This document shows positions 28,630 through 41,109 of a stretch of 64,000 bases of DNA, piece by piece. The translations under genes and the position numbers were made by a program. The DNA comes from Nelumbo lutea (lineage: Eukaryota; Streptophyta; Magnoliopsida; Proteales; Nelumbonaceae): NCBI GenBank assembly GCA_022828595.1, contig JAKGHH010000002.1, forward strand, positions 111,426,855-111,490,854. Direction: 5' to 3'. The notes beneath the pieces are model-generated. The model did not search any database, was not told where the DNA came from, and was given only the letters and a program-made list of their open reading frames with translations. Position 1 is the stretch's first letter, and each line of letters opens with the position of its first letter.

Positions 28630-31600
28630 TATTAGGGCTGTTCATAAAAAGATCCAACCTGACCAAATTGACCAAACCGACCAACCCAGACCGACCAAAC
28701 TGAGTCGGCTGGGTTTTTTTCAGCACCGGTCGGTTTTGGGTTGTAAAAAATCATAAACCGATGGTTCGAGTCGGTTTCGGTTTTCACACACGACTCAAAC
28801 CGAACCGACTTAATAGTTAGTTCCTAGTTAGTAGTTACAACCTAATTGTCTCTATCCTAGTTACAATCTAATTTAATTTATAGTCTTCTAGTTAGGAATG
28901 ACATTAATGGCAAGTAATGTAAGACAACTAGACAAGGAAATTTTTTGGAAAAGTTTAAAGAAAAGAATCAAATGATCATAGTTTCTATGGTATTTTACAC
29001 CAAATAGGCAATCGATTACAATTAGAATTATGTGTCATTTTTTACTTAGATTAGAAGGTTTTTTGAAATATACAAATTTCAGTATTCTTTCTCTAATATA
29101 GTTTGACTTTCTATTTTCTTGATAACTTCTATTCTATCTTGGTCCGCCCCCTTAGCCCCTCAACTCAAGCACAATCTCTAATACAATTTGACTCTCAAGA
29201 ATAAATAATTTGAAATTTCAATTTAGTACCATGATTGAACTTAGAGCTGAAACCGACCCAAACCGATCAGGTCGGTTTTGCTTAATACATGGTCGGTTTC
29301 GGTTTCAATTTCAGATAACCCGACCAAATTGGATCGATTGGAAAAATCTCAATAAACCTACTCAACTCAGTCCAAATACTGTATGGAAGCGGATGTCTTT
29401 CTTGAGATAGATATAATACTCATGGACAGGCTAGAATAATAGAACATGATCCCTGAAACTCAGTCCAAACGACTGTAAATTAAAAAAGCAAGATTTATAA
29501 AGAAGCGTTTAGCAAACTGATATCTAACACTAGAAATTCAACCAATGGTAACAGGAAATTGGACCAACCAAATACAAAGCCCAATGGTTGTGCTCTATGA
29601 CTGTGAATGGAACTAAGCATACACTAACAAAACTAAAACGTCCACTGGCCAATTGGTGGAGGGTCTGTTGTCCCATAATAGAAGCATATGCCCTAGTGGG
29701 CGATGCCTTGTTGTCTTCTTTTTCCCTATCTTTCTAATCTGCTTTTCCTTTTTTTTTTTCAGGCTTTGAATCGGACCAATAAGGTAATGCTGGTTGTAGT
29801 GGAACCCAAGCACGACCTTAAACCCACAATTCCGGAGCATCTGGGACCATAAATCTTTATTCTAAGAACCACTTTCATGTGTTAATCCCTCTCTTTTATA
29901 AAAAGTAATGATATTATTATAGTATTATATTTGGCGTCATAACCTAAGTTAGTGTATGTTTCATGGTTAAGTACATCCATATCCATATTATTAATTATAA
30001 TACAAATAATAGTGTATGTTCCTCTCTCATTACCTCATTGGTTGGAATTAAGGTTTAATATATCGCAAATTAGTTATGACGTTAATTATTATTATTGATA
30101 ATATGATTAAAACTTAAAAGTATAAATGAGAGTGTGAAACTTTTGTTTGATTAAAATGTCTCAATTTTTTAATTTGATCCTTATCTAATTATAGGAACGG
30201 AAATGTTATTTAAATAATTACTTTTCTCCTCATTCAAATCCCTCTCGTTAAGTAGTTTTTTAAGGTATTAACTTTCATTAACATTTATCGAATCCTATTT
30301 TGACTAGAATACCCCTATTTTTAAATCCTCCCTAATTGTGAGGGCACAAGATGTAATTTATGTTTTGGTAAAATAAAAAAAAATAAATTACATTTTAGGA
30401 GTATTAACTTAATTCTTTCATTGAATCCTATATTAATTAATCATATTAAATTAAAGAAAAAATAAGTATGATAAAGGATAAAAATACAAATTTAAAACCA
30501 ACCCAAAAATATTATTCTTTTCCTATTTGGTGGCAAGTCAACAATTCAATCTTTTAGGGTCAAATACGCCAAATAATAATAAAAATTTAAAAAATAAACA
30601 CACAAAAGTATAAAAAATACAAAAAAAAAAGTGAAAAAATATTACATCTCTAATATCATATATTCATCATATTAAACAAAATTAAGTGTGACAAATAAGA
30701 ATTATTTTTATAGACATAGAAATATAAAAAATTTGTAAAAAAGTTTGGAAAACAATCATCATCATCATCATCAAAATTTGTCACATGCAAAACACATGCA
30801 TCTAGTATGCCAAAAAGCATCCATCGTCAAACAAAACCTATGGTGCATCTATTGCAGCGAAAGATGTGATTGGTTGAATGTAATAGTAAGTATAATTCGC
30901 TAAATGAGAAAGTATTTTTTTTAAATATAAACTAATGAAAAATAAGTGAACTTTAACCTGATTGGTTAAGATATGGATTTAAGGTGCAACCAATATTAAT
31001 GAATGCACCATAATTGAACTCCCAATGTTAAATTGTCAAAAAAAAAAAAAGTAAAATTAAGTGAGAGTGTCAATGGTTCAAAACTCTCAATAGGAAAATA
31101 TCACATATGTCTGTGGAACCTTACTTGCACCCAATGATGACCTTATCTCCTCGCCTTTCTTATAGGTGTGTAGGTACAACATGGGAATGGGTAAACGTGG
31201 CCAACAATGTGTTATGGTCAGAAAATCCAAACTAAGAAGTTATAGATGTGTAGTGAGGTTGGTGGATTGGGTTTAGTGATAAACCCATCTTAACCTAAAG
31301 CTATGGGTTTGGGGTTGGATTCGGGTAAAGACCAACCCGGCCGTGTCAACCCAATCCATTGACATATTAGCATTGAAATATTTGTAAAAATAATGTTAGA
31401 CGAGTACAAGAATATTATTTGTGGAAGGAACAAGGCAGATTGGGTTCAGCATTCTATTTGTTGTATTGGGAGTGTTTTCGGGTTAGGTTTAGGTTGATGA
31501 ATCCCGGTCCATTTTGGCATCCTTGTGTGTGCGTTCATAAAAACTTTAAAAGAGTCACAACCGTCTCGCCTCCGGTCAGATTTGAAAATGAAAACTGGAT

Positions 31601-31780
31601 GGACAACAACCACGAAAGGCCATCGGTTCCATGGTTCATCCGTGGTTCAGTTGGTTCATCTGTCCCGTTGGCATGAAATCATAAATAGAGTGATAAAAAT
31701 AAAATTTATAAATACAAGGAATTATTCAAACTGGTTCCGGTAATTTAACAGTTGCATTTTTCACCAAAAGTCAATCAAGT
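28630..31780. other. Long AT-rich intergenic region
   Basis: Contains hAT-style phrases (TAGGGCTGTTCATAAA at about 28633; ACCGACCCAAACCG at about 29250), a short ATC repeat near 30756 and much low-complexity AT. No coding region could be supported. Confidence 0.35.
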
Positions 31781-32248
31781 CTTGGGGTCCATTTGGTTCG
31801 CAATCAAAATCAGAATTAGAATGTAAATCTCCTGAAATCAGAACTGGAATGACCTATTCCACTGTTTGATTCAAATGGGAATTAAAATTGGCATCAAAAT
31901 GAGATTGCTTCCAACGATGACTAAGTTTAAATTAGTGATTAAATGCAAGTGCAGCAGATTCTCACACGTGTAATATTATTGTTTGTGAACATACATCCTA
32001 GGTCCCACCATACGACAATGAACGAGCACTTCATGCAAGAGAATATGGCCATTGGATATTAGATATAGAACGTGGTTAGTATTAATACGGTTGATCGATC
32101 TATGACGGGAAGAAATGGGGTATTTATAGATTAATTACGCTCTATACTCCCTTGCAGGAGGTAGACACTATCTAAGACTTAATTTCAAATGGTTTGATGA
32201 TTAATTACTTGTTAAAAGAAGTACTTGTTTCTTAGAAGTACTTGTTTA

Positions 32249-32959
32249 AACAACCTTTTAGGCTGTTTGGTAACTCACATTTTCAAATCACTTATTATGT
32301 TTTTAAGTACTTATTGGGGTGGGAATGTTTGGTAAGCTACTTTCCCCATAAGTGCTTATGTTTATACAAATGACAATTTTAGCCCTCAGTTCTTGAGGTG
32401 GGAATAATTGTGTGTGTGTGTGTGTGTTATGTTATACATTTTAACTAAGAATCCATGTGGACTCGCACGTGCACAAGTGAGAGTCCACATTGGCCCCACT
32501 TCATGGTCAGCACTATTTCTACCGTCAATGGCCTGATATCAAGCTCGGTACATCGGTTGTTGACGTCGTTGGTACATCGACTGCCGGCCAGTACACTGAC
32601 CATCGACATCGTTGGTACACCGGTTGCCGACCAATACACCAACCTCCGACGTCATGTTGGTAGAGAGATAGAGACAAGGAGAGCGAGGAAGAGAAAAATA
32701 AGAGAATGAAAATGGGGGTATTTTAGGTATTACAAGAAAATATTAGGGACTGGTTCGTCCCATTTTTTTAGAGAAGTACTTCTTTAAAAAATACTAAAAA
32801 AAAGCTAACTTCAAGTTACTTTTTTAAATAAGTACTTTAAAAACAAGTACTTATTACCTTCTTTTTTACCAAACATCCATAAGCACTTAAAAACCACTTA
32901 ATGTGTGGTCCCATGTTTTAAAAGAAGTACTTCTTTTAAGTGTTCTCAAATAGGGCCTA
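32249..32959. mobile_element. Probable non-autonomous DNA transposon
   Basis: Left TTAGGCTGTTTGGTAACTCAC and right, reversed, TTAGGCCCTATTTGAGAAC. Subterminal AAGTACTTATT and AAGAAGTACTTC blocks are repeated in inverted order. The left half recurs at 50205-50330. A (TG)n run lies at about 32411-32427. The target duplication was not identified. Confidence 0.5.
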
Positions 32960-33899
32960 AGGGTGACTTATCTCATTGGAGTTTGTAGGGTTTAATTTAA
33001 TTGTTGGAGGAGAGGGGGGTGTGGACAAATAGCCGTTCTAATAGGAATGAGAATCATCCTTTCAGCTTTTGGTTACCAATTGAAAATAGAATGAAAACGT
33101 TCATTTCACATGGTCTTTTGAGTTTCCACAAGCTGGAAAGACAAAAGAATCAGTCTTTTTCTGTTTGGTAACCAAAATCTGGAAAGATGAAAAGACATGC
33201 ATAATTGCATACGAAAAAACTGAAAACATTAAATTTTGGGAAGCTTGTTTTCTAGTCTTTATGCCTAATAGATAGCCTTTAAAAGCACTTTTAAAAATTC
33301 AGTAAATCAAGCCCTTAACAAACTGTCTTTATTTCCAAAGACAAGACCCAAAAGTTCAATATATCTTCTGACTATCTAGGATGCTAAAAGATCTTTATAA
33401 AAAGATTTACCAAATGACACCTTATTTATTTATTTAGTGTCCATTTGGGATGACTTTCGGACAGCAACTTGTTGCATGAATCGTGAAATCATGAAAGTTG
33501 TGAAGGCCCATTTGGATTTGGTAAGCATGAGACTTACATGACCCCAAAATTCGACTTAAGTTACAGTAGATAGAGTTTTAGAAGTGGTTTGGGAGCTCCA
33601 TCACCTTATAAACCCTCCAAAACAGGCTCTTATTTTTGAGTTGAAGTTGTGTAAATAGCTGCTAATCAAGCCCGGATTTCTTATCAACAAAATACCTTCC
33701 AACCCCCTGCCAACATGTTTCATATACGAGATTGGATCTGCTCCTCACGCTCGGCGCCTCACACACATCCTAGATCCAACCTCTTGCTTAACTACCGTCC
33801 ATAAAATGGGCCCAGCTAGCTAGAGTTCCACTTAAACGCACTTATCATTTACGTTGTCATGACTCGTGAAACACTTTATCATTTCCAAACCACTCGGAC
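32960..33899. other. Non-coding, unassigned
   Basis: Nothing gene-like. Phrases such as GTCCATTTGGGATG suggest degraded MITE ends. Confidence 0.3.
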
Positions 33900-34681
33900 A
33901 GAATACGGTCGGCCGTTTCAGTTCGAAGTTCGAAAAGGGAAATGTTACAGTAGGTGAGTCTCTATCTCCACGCCTATGATTTCCTTTAACTCGTTTATGG
34001 AAAGTCGGGGAGCTGTTGAGCAGCCCACGCTCTGAGGCTCAGCTGCAAATAGAAGCAGTTTCTGTGTTAATAAATGCTCCACCTTTTCCCTCTTAACATC
34101 AGAAAAACTCAAAAACCAGAATTCTAATGGCGGAGACGGGAGACCCCGCTGTGTCTTCCAAAAGCTACGAATGAATGATAGTCTCTCTGCATGGTGGAAT
34201 TCGCGTCGGATTCACGAAGTTGAGGAAGGATTCGAGAGGGGGGAGGGGTAAGGGTTTTACGAGTCCACGTCTGATTCTATTCTGACGTGCTGGAGGTCGA
34301 TAATGGAAGGCTTGCGTGCGATTCCGTAGCTCAAAGTAGGGTCCTCCTGCAACTAGTATCATATTCCTCTGAAAAAAAGATTATCTACGGAGATTTTGAT
34401 CGATCATTCCGTCCTTATTCCTTATCCTCTTTTTGGCTTTTAATTATTTGTTATATATACACGGAGACATTTTTTTGATTTTGAGGCCTTGGCCTACAGA
34501 TCTACGTCTACTTGCTGTGATTTGAAGATAAGCTTCTAGATTCCGGTATTGATTCCATTCCGTGATCAGTTTCTGCTATTTATTATGTAGATTCGGCGTT
34601 TGATTTGATCCATCCGCAGCTCGAAGCTGAAGCTAATCCATCTATCTTTCTGAAGTCGTCGGAGCTCTTCTCGATTAATAG
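33900..34681 (+). other. Promoter/first-exon-like region without an identifiable gene
   Basis: Less AT-rich than its neighbours. A CT-rich leader-like stretch precedes an ATG at 34127 whose frame reads MAETGDPAVSSKSYE and stops at 34172-34174. Further along, a good donor ATTAATAG|GTATGA occurs at 34681. It looks like the start of a plant gene or its remnant, but no downstream exons were recognised before the Gypsy element. Confidence 0.3.
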
Positions 34682-34862
34682 GTATGAATTCAAACATTCC
34701 TGTCTAAATTTTGGTTTTCTTTTGAAGTTTGTAGTAGAATTTGTACTGGACTGAAACAAAGCATAGGTTCCGTCTTTGCCCTGCTTCCATCTTCGATGCG
34801 CAATGGATTGGTTTGAGCTAATTTTAATTAAGGTTTAAAATTTCGTAACGTATTGGTTAGAT

Positions 34863-35047
34863 TTAAGCTGTATATGGTTGCAATGCAAATAAATTTTAAC
34901 TGATGCAAAATCATGACAGTGCAAATGATTTGGATGCAGTATAAATGAAAAATCTAAAACAAAATTATACAAAAATTTGCATTTTTTACATTTGCACTTT
35001 CCGTATTAGTTTAAATAAATCTGCACTGCAACCAAATGCAGCCTTAA
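34863..35047. mobile_element. MITE related to the fold-back element at 24672
   Basis: TTAAG-bounded inverted ends: left with ATGGTTGCAATGCAAATAAA, right (reversed) with TTTGGTTGCAGTGCAGAT. Non-coding. Confidence 0.55.
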
Positions 35048-36209
35048 GACCAACCCTTGACTAATTTTTGAAAAGAAACGGTATGCGTGTTGTCAAAACA
35101 TTCAATACACACCATCCTAACATTATCAAGGTGTGTCAAAATTTTGAACCTTAGACCCTAATCCAATTGGGAAGGGTTGGTCTGATTTTCTTTTTCTTCT
35201 TCTAGACATTTTTATTTTCAGAATTAAAATTTTAATACATAAAGATAAATTTATGGTGCTTTAGTAATGCTATGCGCCTATGCCTATATCATTAGGCATT
35301 GCACAAAACCTTGACCCTGACCCAACCCTAATGCAAGTTCGGTTGGGTCTAGGCCAGACTAGAGTAGAGACCATATGGGCAAGTTGACATGTTTCAATAT
35401 CATAACTATGACAAAATTACAATTATGTGTATATCATGAGAAAAAAATAGCTATTAGATTGGTGATATCTTTATAGAAAAACATGGTCTCAGAAAATGGT
35501 CTCATGTTTAGTTCTATTTTTTTAGAAAAACATTGTCCCAGACCATGTTTTGGAAATCGGGAAAGTGTGGTATAAGGAAATGTTAAATTCAACATTTTTT
35601 GAGGTTTCGGTTTGTTGCTGCCAAGGGTGTAATGACGTGACACCAATGTGGCATCATCTGAAGCATTGGATAATGTAAACTAATGTTGAAAATGGTTATA
35701 CAGCACTGGCACCAAGCAAAACCAATTTTGTTTCCCAAAAACATCCTATGTGGCAGCACGGATGTCAAACAAAAAACGAGTCATTTTCTGAGAAAATAGT
35801 GCAATAGATCCTCATCCATACAGCACCGTTTTCTCAGAAAATAGTTCTGGAGCAACGGCATCCATGCCTAACACCTACTATGTGGAATTAAAAAACTTGT
35901 GACTAGCCAAATACTTAAAAAGAAGCCCATTTCAAGAGTTACTATTTTACGATCCCGTTTAAGCCAAAAATTACTACCAAACATGGCGTAGGATGTGATT
36001 TTTTCGGTTTAGGTTTAGACTAACCCGGACCAAGTTGCATTCCTGAAAGGAAGTCTAATAATTTGTCCATTTTTACCGTGTGAATCAGCAATTTCCCCTG
36101 TAAATTGTAAAAAACGGAAAAAAAAAACATAGTTTTGGCCGTAAAAGGGCTTGGATTTTACCATGATCTATGTTGTGATTGTAACTTATTGGTTTGGATT
36201 GGAAAAGAA
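35048..36209. other. Non-coding stretch before the Gypsy element
   Basis: Contains inverted TTTTCTGAGAAAA-type phrases around 35450-35840 but no definable element or gene. Confidence 0.3.
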
Positions 36210-36625
36210 TGATACGTGCATGCATGCAGCAGCCGAAGACCCGGTCAAAGTGGATAGCAGCAGAAGACCCGGTCATGTTAGCTCTTAATTGGGATAAGCC
36301 TTATCCATTCAGTTTTAATTCTGTTAGAATAGATAAGTCTTCAATTCTGCTCATAGATAAGTGCATTTTGTTTCCTAGATAAGTGCATTAGATAAGTCTT
36401 CAATTTCTGTTCCTAGATAAGTGCATTCTGTTTTTTTGTTGATAAGCTCCTAAGATTAAGGGGCAGTAGTTCCTATTTCTACTCCCAGTTTGTAGCACCA
36501 TAAGGCTATAAATATAGCCGGAATGAATGGAGTTGGCATTGGCTTTTCTACAAACAAACTCTCTCTCTCTCTCTTCTCCTTATTCTAGATCCTTCTCCCT
36601 CTTGTTAGATAACTTGAGCGTATCA
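36210..36625 (+). repeat. Gypsy 5' LTR
   Basis: 416 bp, TGATAC...GTATCA. TATA-like CTATAAATATA is at about 36506-36516, followed by a CT-rich leader. Compared with the 3' LTR it has an extra stretch of about 20 bp before the end and lacks one AGATAAGTGCATTCTG repeat. Confidence 0.92.
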
Positions 36626-36626
36626 T

Positions 36627-36638
36627 TGGTATCAGAGC
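36627..36638 (+). other. Gypsy primer-binding site (initiator tRNA-Met)
   Basis: TGGTATCAGAGC, one base after the LTR. The polyprotein ATG follows only about 10 bp later, so there is almost no leader. Confidence 0.88.
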
Positions 36639-36648
36639 CGGTTCGACC

Positions 36649-39561
36649 ATGGACACCCGTGGAAAGACGAACGCGGAGTTCCGTAATGAGGTCAATGAAA
36701 CCTTAGCACGGCATGAGTCGAGCTTCGACCAAATGAACACTGTCTTGCAAGCAGTGTTAACTGAACTCCAAGCCCTTCGAGCCTCACAAACCACTCCCAA
36801 TACCACTCCCGAGACCAACCCCTTCGCCCATGAAGAATCCTCACAGCCCCATACTTCCCGTTCAAGCTCCACCCATGACCACCCTCATCAACACGTCAAG
36901 CTGTCATTCCCAAAATTTAATGGGGATGATCCGAGCGGTTGGATTTACAAGGCGGAGCAGTATTTTGAATTTCAAAATATTGTTCCGGACCAACAGGTGC
37001 AGCTAGCTTCCTTCCATTTGGAAGGCATCGCCTTACAGTGGCACAGGTGGTTGACCAAGCATCGCAGACCGCTCACATGGGAAGAACTCTCCAAAGCGGT
37101 GTTACAACGGTTCGGCCCCACCGACTACGAGGACCCATCAGAGGCATTAACCCGCCTAAAGCAAACCACCACTGTGACGGCTTATCAAGAAGCCTTCGAG
37201 AGGCTCTCTCACCAAGTTGACGGCCTGCTCGAGAGCTTTCTCATTGGCTGTTTCATTGCAGGACTTCGTGATGACGTTCGTTTAGATGTGAAGATCAAGC
37301 AGCCTCGAACTTTGATAGAGGCGATTGGAGTGGCCCGGTTAATTGAGGAACGAAATCACTTACAGCGGAGAGCTAGCCAACCGATTCGATCCCCATCAGC
37401 CATGACAACCCAGAAGGCGTCGCCCAACCCCATGGCCGGTGTACTTGGGCCTCCACCAAGCTCGCGCGCGAACCAGGTTTCCAGTGCTCCTTCCTCAACA
37501 TTCCGGCGACTCACCAACCAGGAGGCGCGAGAACGTCGTGAGAAGGGGCTGTGTTACTACTGTGATGAGAAGTTCACCTCCGGCCACCGTTGTGCACGTC
37601 CACAACTGTTCATGATTGAGGATTCGGAACCGGCAGACGCGGAGACTGTCGAATCAGAGGAGGAAAACCAAGAAGCCATCCCTGAAATCTCCTTCCACAC
37701 TATTGCAGGAGCTGAGCACCCGCAAACCATACGTGGTCTTGGGAAACTAAAAAACAAGAATGTGACCGTATTAATTGATGGCGGCAGCACCCACAACTTC
37801 ATTGACCAAGCCATCGTCTCCAAGCTCGGGTTGCCAGTGAACCGAGACAAGAAATTTCAAGTTATGGTGGCCAACCGTGAAAAGATCGAGTGTATGGGGC
37901 AGTGCCGATCTCTCACCCTCGCCATTCAAGGACACCCCGTTACCGTTGACTATTATGTTCTTCCCGTCGCAGCATGCCAGTTGGTGTTGGGAGTACAGTG
38001 GCTAGAGACGCTTGGACCCGTCGAGATGGATTACAAACAACTAACCTTGACGTTCAAAAAGGAGGGACTCTCTTGCACCTTCCAAGGATTGGGACGAGCC
38101 AGCATCGAAGCCTTAACCAACAAGGAATGCAATGGGTTACAAGGTACGGGATTTTTTTTTCAAATAGTTCCTTCACATAGCAGCGACCAACCAGGTTTTC
38201 TTCCACCCGAGATGGACCACCTTCTCACCGAATTTTCCCATGTGTTTGAGCCACCCACAAGCCTGCCTCCTAAACGACCACATGACCACCGGATTGCACT
38301 GCTTCCCGACAAAGGACCGGTGAGTGTGAGGCCATATCGATACCCGTATTACCAGAAGACCGAAATAGAGAAGATGGTGAAGGAGCTTTTGCAGACAGGG
38401 CTAATAAGACCAAGCAATAGCCCATTCTCATCGCTGGTTTTGCTAGTGAAGAAGGCTGATGGAGCTTGGCGGTTTTGCGTGGATTACCGAGCACTGAACG
38501 AAATCACTATTAAAAACAAGTATCCCATTCCCGTGATTGATGAATTATTAGATGAGCTCTACGGCACCAAATTTTACTCCAAACTAGATCTACGGTCGGG
38601 ATACCATCAGATTCGAGTGCAAGAAGAAGACGTTCCTAAAACGGCTTTCCGAACACATGAAGGGCATTACGAGTTCTTAGTGATGCTGTTCGGCTTGACG
38701 AATGCACCTGCAACTTTTCAAAGCCTCATGAACGACCTCTTCCGCCCATACCTCCGGAAATTTATTTTGGTCTTCTTCGATGACATTCTGGTTTATTCTA
38801 AATCATGGGAAGACCACCTATCTCATTTGAGAGTTGTTCTAACTGTATTATCCTCTAACAAATTATTTGCAAAAATGTCAAAATGTCAATTTGGGGTTTC
38901 ACAGGTCGAGTACTTGGGTCATGTGATTTCAGAACAAGGCGTGTCCGTTGATCCAGCCAAAATACAAGCTGTTCTCGCATGGCCTACACCGGCATCAGCA
39001 AAGGGGGTCCGTGGCTTCCTCGGGTTAGCAGGATATTACCGGAAGTTCATCCGCGACTTCGGAAGCATTGCAGCTCCCTTAACCCAACTGTTGACCAAAG
39101 GGGGATTTCAATGGAACGAGGCAGCAGAGCTGGCCTTTCAACAATTGAAGAAGGCACTCACTTCACCGCCAATCCTACGTCTACCAGATTTCTCCCAACG
39201 GTTTGTGATTGAATGCGATGCGAGTGGAACCGGGATTGGCGCCATCCTCATCCAGCAAAACCGACCGGTGGCCTACTTCAGTGAAGCATTGAAAGGTTCA
39301 GCCTTGGCATTATCCACCTATGAGAAGGAGATGTTAGCTATTGTCAAAGCCGTTAAGAAATGGCGCCCATATCTGCTTGGGAAACCATTCACAGTCCGCA
39401 CCGACCAAAAAAGTCTTAAATATTTACTCGAGCAGAGGATAACCACACCGGCACAAACGCGGTGGCTGCCAAAGATACTGGGCTACGACTATGAGATCGA
39501 GTATAAAAAAGGGGCTGAGAACCAAGGTGTGGATTCCTTGTCACGTATGGCTGAATTTTAG
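36649..39561 (+). CDS. Gypsy gag-protease-reverse transcriptase-RNase H, 970 aa
   Basis: Residues about 1-290 are gag, including a retrotransposon gag domain near 85-200. A zinc knuckle CYYCDEKFTSGHRC lies at about 301-315. An aspartic protease with LIDGGSTHNFID is at about 374-386 (DGG in place of the common DSG). Reverse transcriptase begins near residue 545, with FCVDYRALN and the catalytic FFDDILVYS at about 707-715. RNase H starts near 852 with ECDASGTGIGA and ends with VDSLSRM. The frame stops at TAG, directly before the integrase in the same frame. No other disabling change is visible, so this half could still be translated. Confidence 0.93.
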   Translation: MDTRGKTNAEFRNEVNETLARHESSFDQMNTVLQAVLTELQALRASQTTPNTTPETNPFAHEESSQPHTSRSSSTHDHPHQHVKLSFPKFNGDDPSGWIYKAEQYFEFQNIVPDQQVQLASFHLEGIALQWHRWLTKHRRPLTWEELSKAVLQRFGPTDYEDPSEALTRLKQTTTVTAYQEAFERLSHQVDGLLESFLIGCFIAGLRDDVRLDVKIKQPRTLIEAIGVARLIEERNHLQRRASQPIRSPSAMTTQKASPNPMAGVLGPPPSSRANQVSSAPSSTFRRLTNQEARERREKGLCYYCDEKFTSGHRCARPQLFMIEDSEPADAETVESEEENQEAIPEISFHTIAGAEHPQTIRGLGKLKNKNVTVLIDGGSTHNFIDQAIVSKLGLPVNRDKKFQVMVANREKIECMGQCRSLTLAIQGHPVTVDYYVLPVAACQLVLGVQWLETLGPVEMDYKQLTLTFKKEGLSCTFQGLGRASIEALTNKECNGLQGTGFFFQIVPSHSSDQPGFLPPEMDHLLTEFSHVFEPPTSLPPKRPHDHRIALLPDKGPVSVRPYRYPYYQKTEIEKMVKELLQTGLIRPSNSPFSSLVLLVKKADGAWRFCVDYRALNEITIKNKYPIPVIDELLDELYGTKFYSKLDLRSGYHQIRVQEEDVPKTAFRTHEGHYEFLVMLFGLTNAPATFQSLMNDLFRPYLRKFILVFFDDILVYSKSWEDHLSHLRVVLTVLSSNKLFAKMSKCQFGVSQVEYLGHVISEQGVSVDPAKIQAVLAWPTPASAKGVRGFLGLAGYYRKFIRDFGSIAAPLTQLLTKGGFQWNEAAELAFQQLKKALTSPPILRLPDFSQRFVIECDASGTGIGAILIQQNRPVAYFSEALKGSALALSTYEKEMLAIVKAVKKWRPYLLGKPFTVRTDQKSLKYLLEQRITTPAQTRWLPKILGYDYEIEYKKGAENQGVDSLSRMAEF

Positions 39562-39600
39562 TTTCTTTCCATCTCTATACCACACGCAGACTGGTGGCCG

Positions 39601-41109
39601 ATGCTACAAGAAGAGGTCAAACAAGACACCTTTTATGGGGAATTGATGAAAAAGCGACCCTCCCACAAGTTGCTTCAACGGGATGGGGTATGGTTCAAGG
39701 GGGACAAGATTTATTTGAGCCCCACCTCCACCATGATTTCAAAGGTGGTGGCGGACTGCCACTCATCCCCTGTAGGGGGACACTTTGGGTTTCATAAGAC
39801 CCTCTCTCGCATCAAGCACAGCTTCCTTTGGCCCCACATGCGTCGGACGGTGAAGGAGTTCTTGCAACAATGTGACGTATGTCAGCGCTTCAAAACAGAT
39901 TGCATGAGACCAACGGGATTGCTTCAGCCATTACCAATTCCTACTCAAATGTGGACAGACATCTCCATGGACTTCATCGAAGGATTGCCTTCCTCCAATG
40001 GGTACACGGTTATCATGGTAATTGTGGATCGGTTGACAAAATATGCCCACTTCATTCCCTTAAAACACCCATTCAATGCCACCACAGTCGCGAAGGCATT
40101 TGTTGCCAACATTGTCCGCCTACACGGAGTACCAACATCCATTGTTAGTGACCGTGACAAGGTATTCATCAGCTCATTCTGGCAGACACTTTTTCAGATG
40201 CATGGGACGAAATTGTGTATGAGCTCCAGTTACCACCCCCAAACCGATGGGCAAACCGAAGTTGTTAACCGGACGTTGGAGCAATATCTACGGTGCTTTG
40301 CAGGTGACCAGCCGCGAAAATGGGTAGAGTGGGTTCTTTGGGCAGAATACAGCTACAACACCTCCACTCACTCTTCCACCAAAATGACACCCTTCGAAGC
40401 AGTCTACGGAATCCCACCCCCTAGTCTCCTGACCTATGTATCGGGTACAGCTCGAGTAGGGGCAGTTGACGAATACTTGCGTGACCGGGACATCATCCTA
40501 CGCGAGCTACAACATAACCTCCAGGTAGCCCGGAACTGGATGAAATGTCAAGCGGACCAGCATCGACGAGAAGTCTCGTTCGTAGCAGGTGACTTCGTGT
40601 ATGTGAAGCTACAGCCTTACCGGCAGACCTCGGTGGTGTTTCGACGTTCCATGAAGCTCGCCCCACGTTATTTTGGGCCGTACCCAATCATTGAGAAGAT
40701 TGGTCCAGTAGCCTACCGCTTAGCCTTGCCCCCCGGCTCTCAAATCCACAATGTGTTTCATGTCAGTTTGTTGCGGAAGCACTTGGGACCCATCACCCCT
40801 ACTTCCACTCAACTTCCTCCAATCTCGGATACTTCGACCATCCTACCCCAACCGGAAGCAATCCTGGATCGCCGTATTATTCACAAGGGCAAATACCGCC
40901 CAAAATCCGAAGTCTTGGTCAAATGGATTGGGGCGCCAGCTGAGGATGCAACCTGGGAGAATGAATGGCGCTTCAGAAAAGCTTATCCCGACTTCCTTGC
41001 GGACAAGGGTCCTTCAGGGGGGGAGGAGAATGATACGTGCATGCATGCAGCAGCCGAAGACCCGGTCAAAGTGGATAGCAGCAGAAGACCCGGTCATGTT
41101 AGCTCTTAA
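39601..41109 (+). CDS. Gypsy integrase with chromodomain, 502 aa (separated by in-frame stop)
   Basis: Same frame as the upstream gag-pol; only the TAG at 39559 separates them, and 39562-39600 is open. Zinc-binding H54, H61, C91, C94 (residues from this ATG). Catalytic triad D124 (MDFIEGLP), D184/186 (SDRD) and E220 (TDGQTEVVNR). The GPYPI...YRLALPP...HNVFHVSLLRK region is typical of the integrase C-terminus. Chromodomain at about 417-466 (AILDRRII, VLVKW, ATWEN). The last 26 residues are encoded by the 3' LTR. The ATG is probably not a native start; this is the 3' part of one polyprotein. Confidence 0.9.
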   Translation: MLQEEVKQDTFYGELMKKRPSHKLLQRDGVWFKGDKIYLSPTSTMISKVVADCHSSPVGGHFGFHKTLSRIKHSFLWPHMRRTVKEFLQQCDVCQRFKTDCMRPTGLLQPLPIPTQMWTDISMDFIEGLPSSNGYTVIMVIVDRLTKYAHFIPLKHPFNATTVAKAFVANIVRLHGVPTSIVSDRDKVFISSFWQTLFQMHGTKLCMSSSYHPQTDGQTEVVNRTLEQYLRCFAGDQPRKWVEWVLWAEYSYNTSTHSSTKMTPFEAVYGIPPPSLLTYVSGTARVGAVDEYLRDRDIILRELQHNLQVARNWMKCQADQHRREVSFVAGDFVYVKLQPYRQTSVVFRRSMKLAPRYFGPYPIIEKIGPVAYRLALPPGSQIHNVFHVSLLRKHLGPITPTSTQLPPISDTSTILPQPEAILDRRIIHKGKYRPKSEVLVKWIGAPAEDATWENEWRFRKAYPDFLADKGPSGGEENDTCMHAAAEDPVKVDSSRRPGHVSS

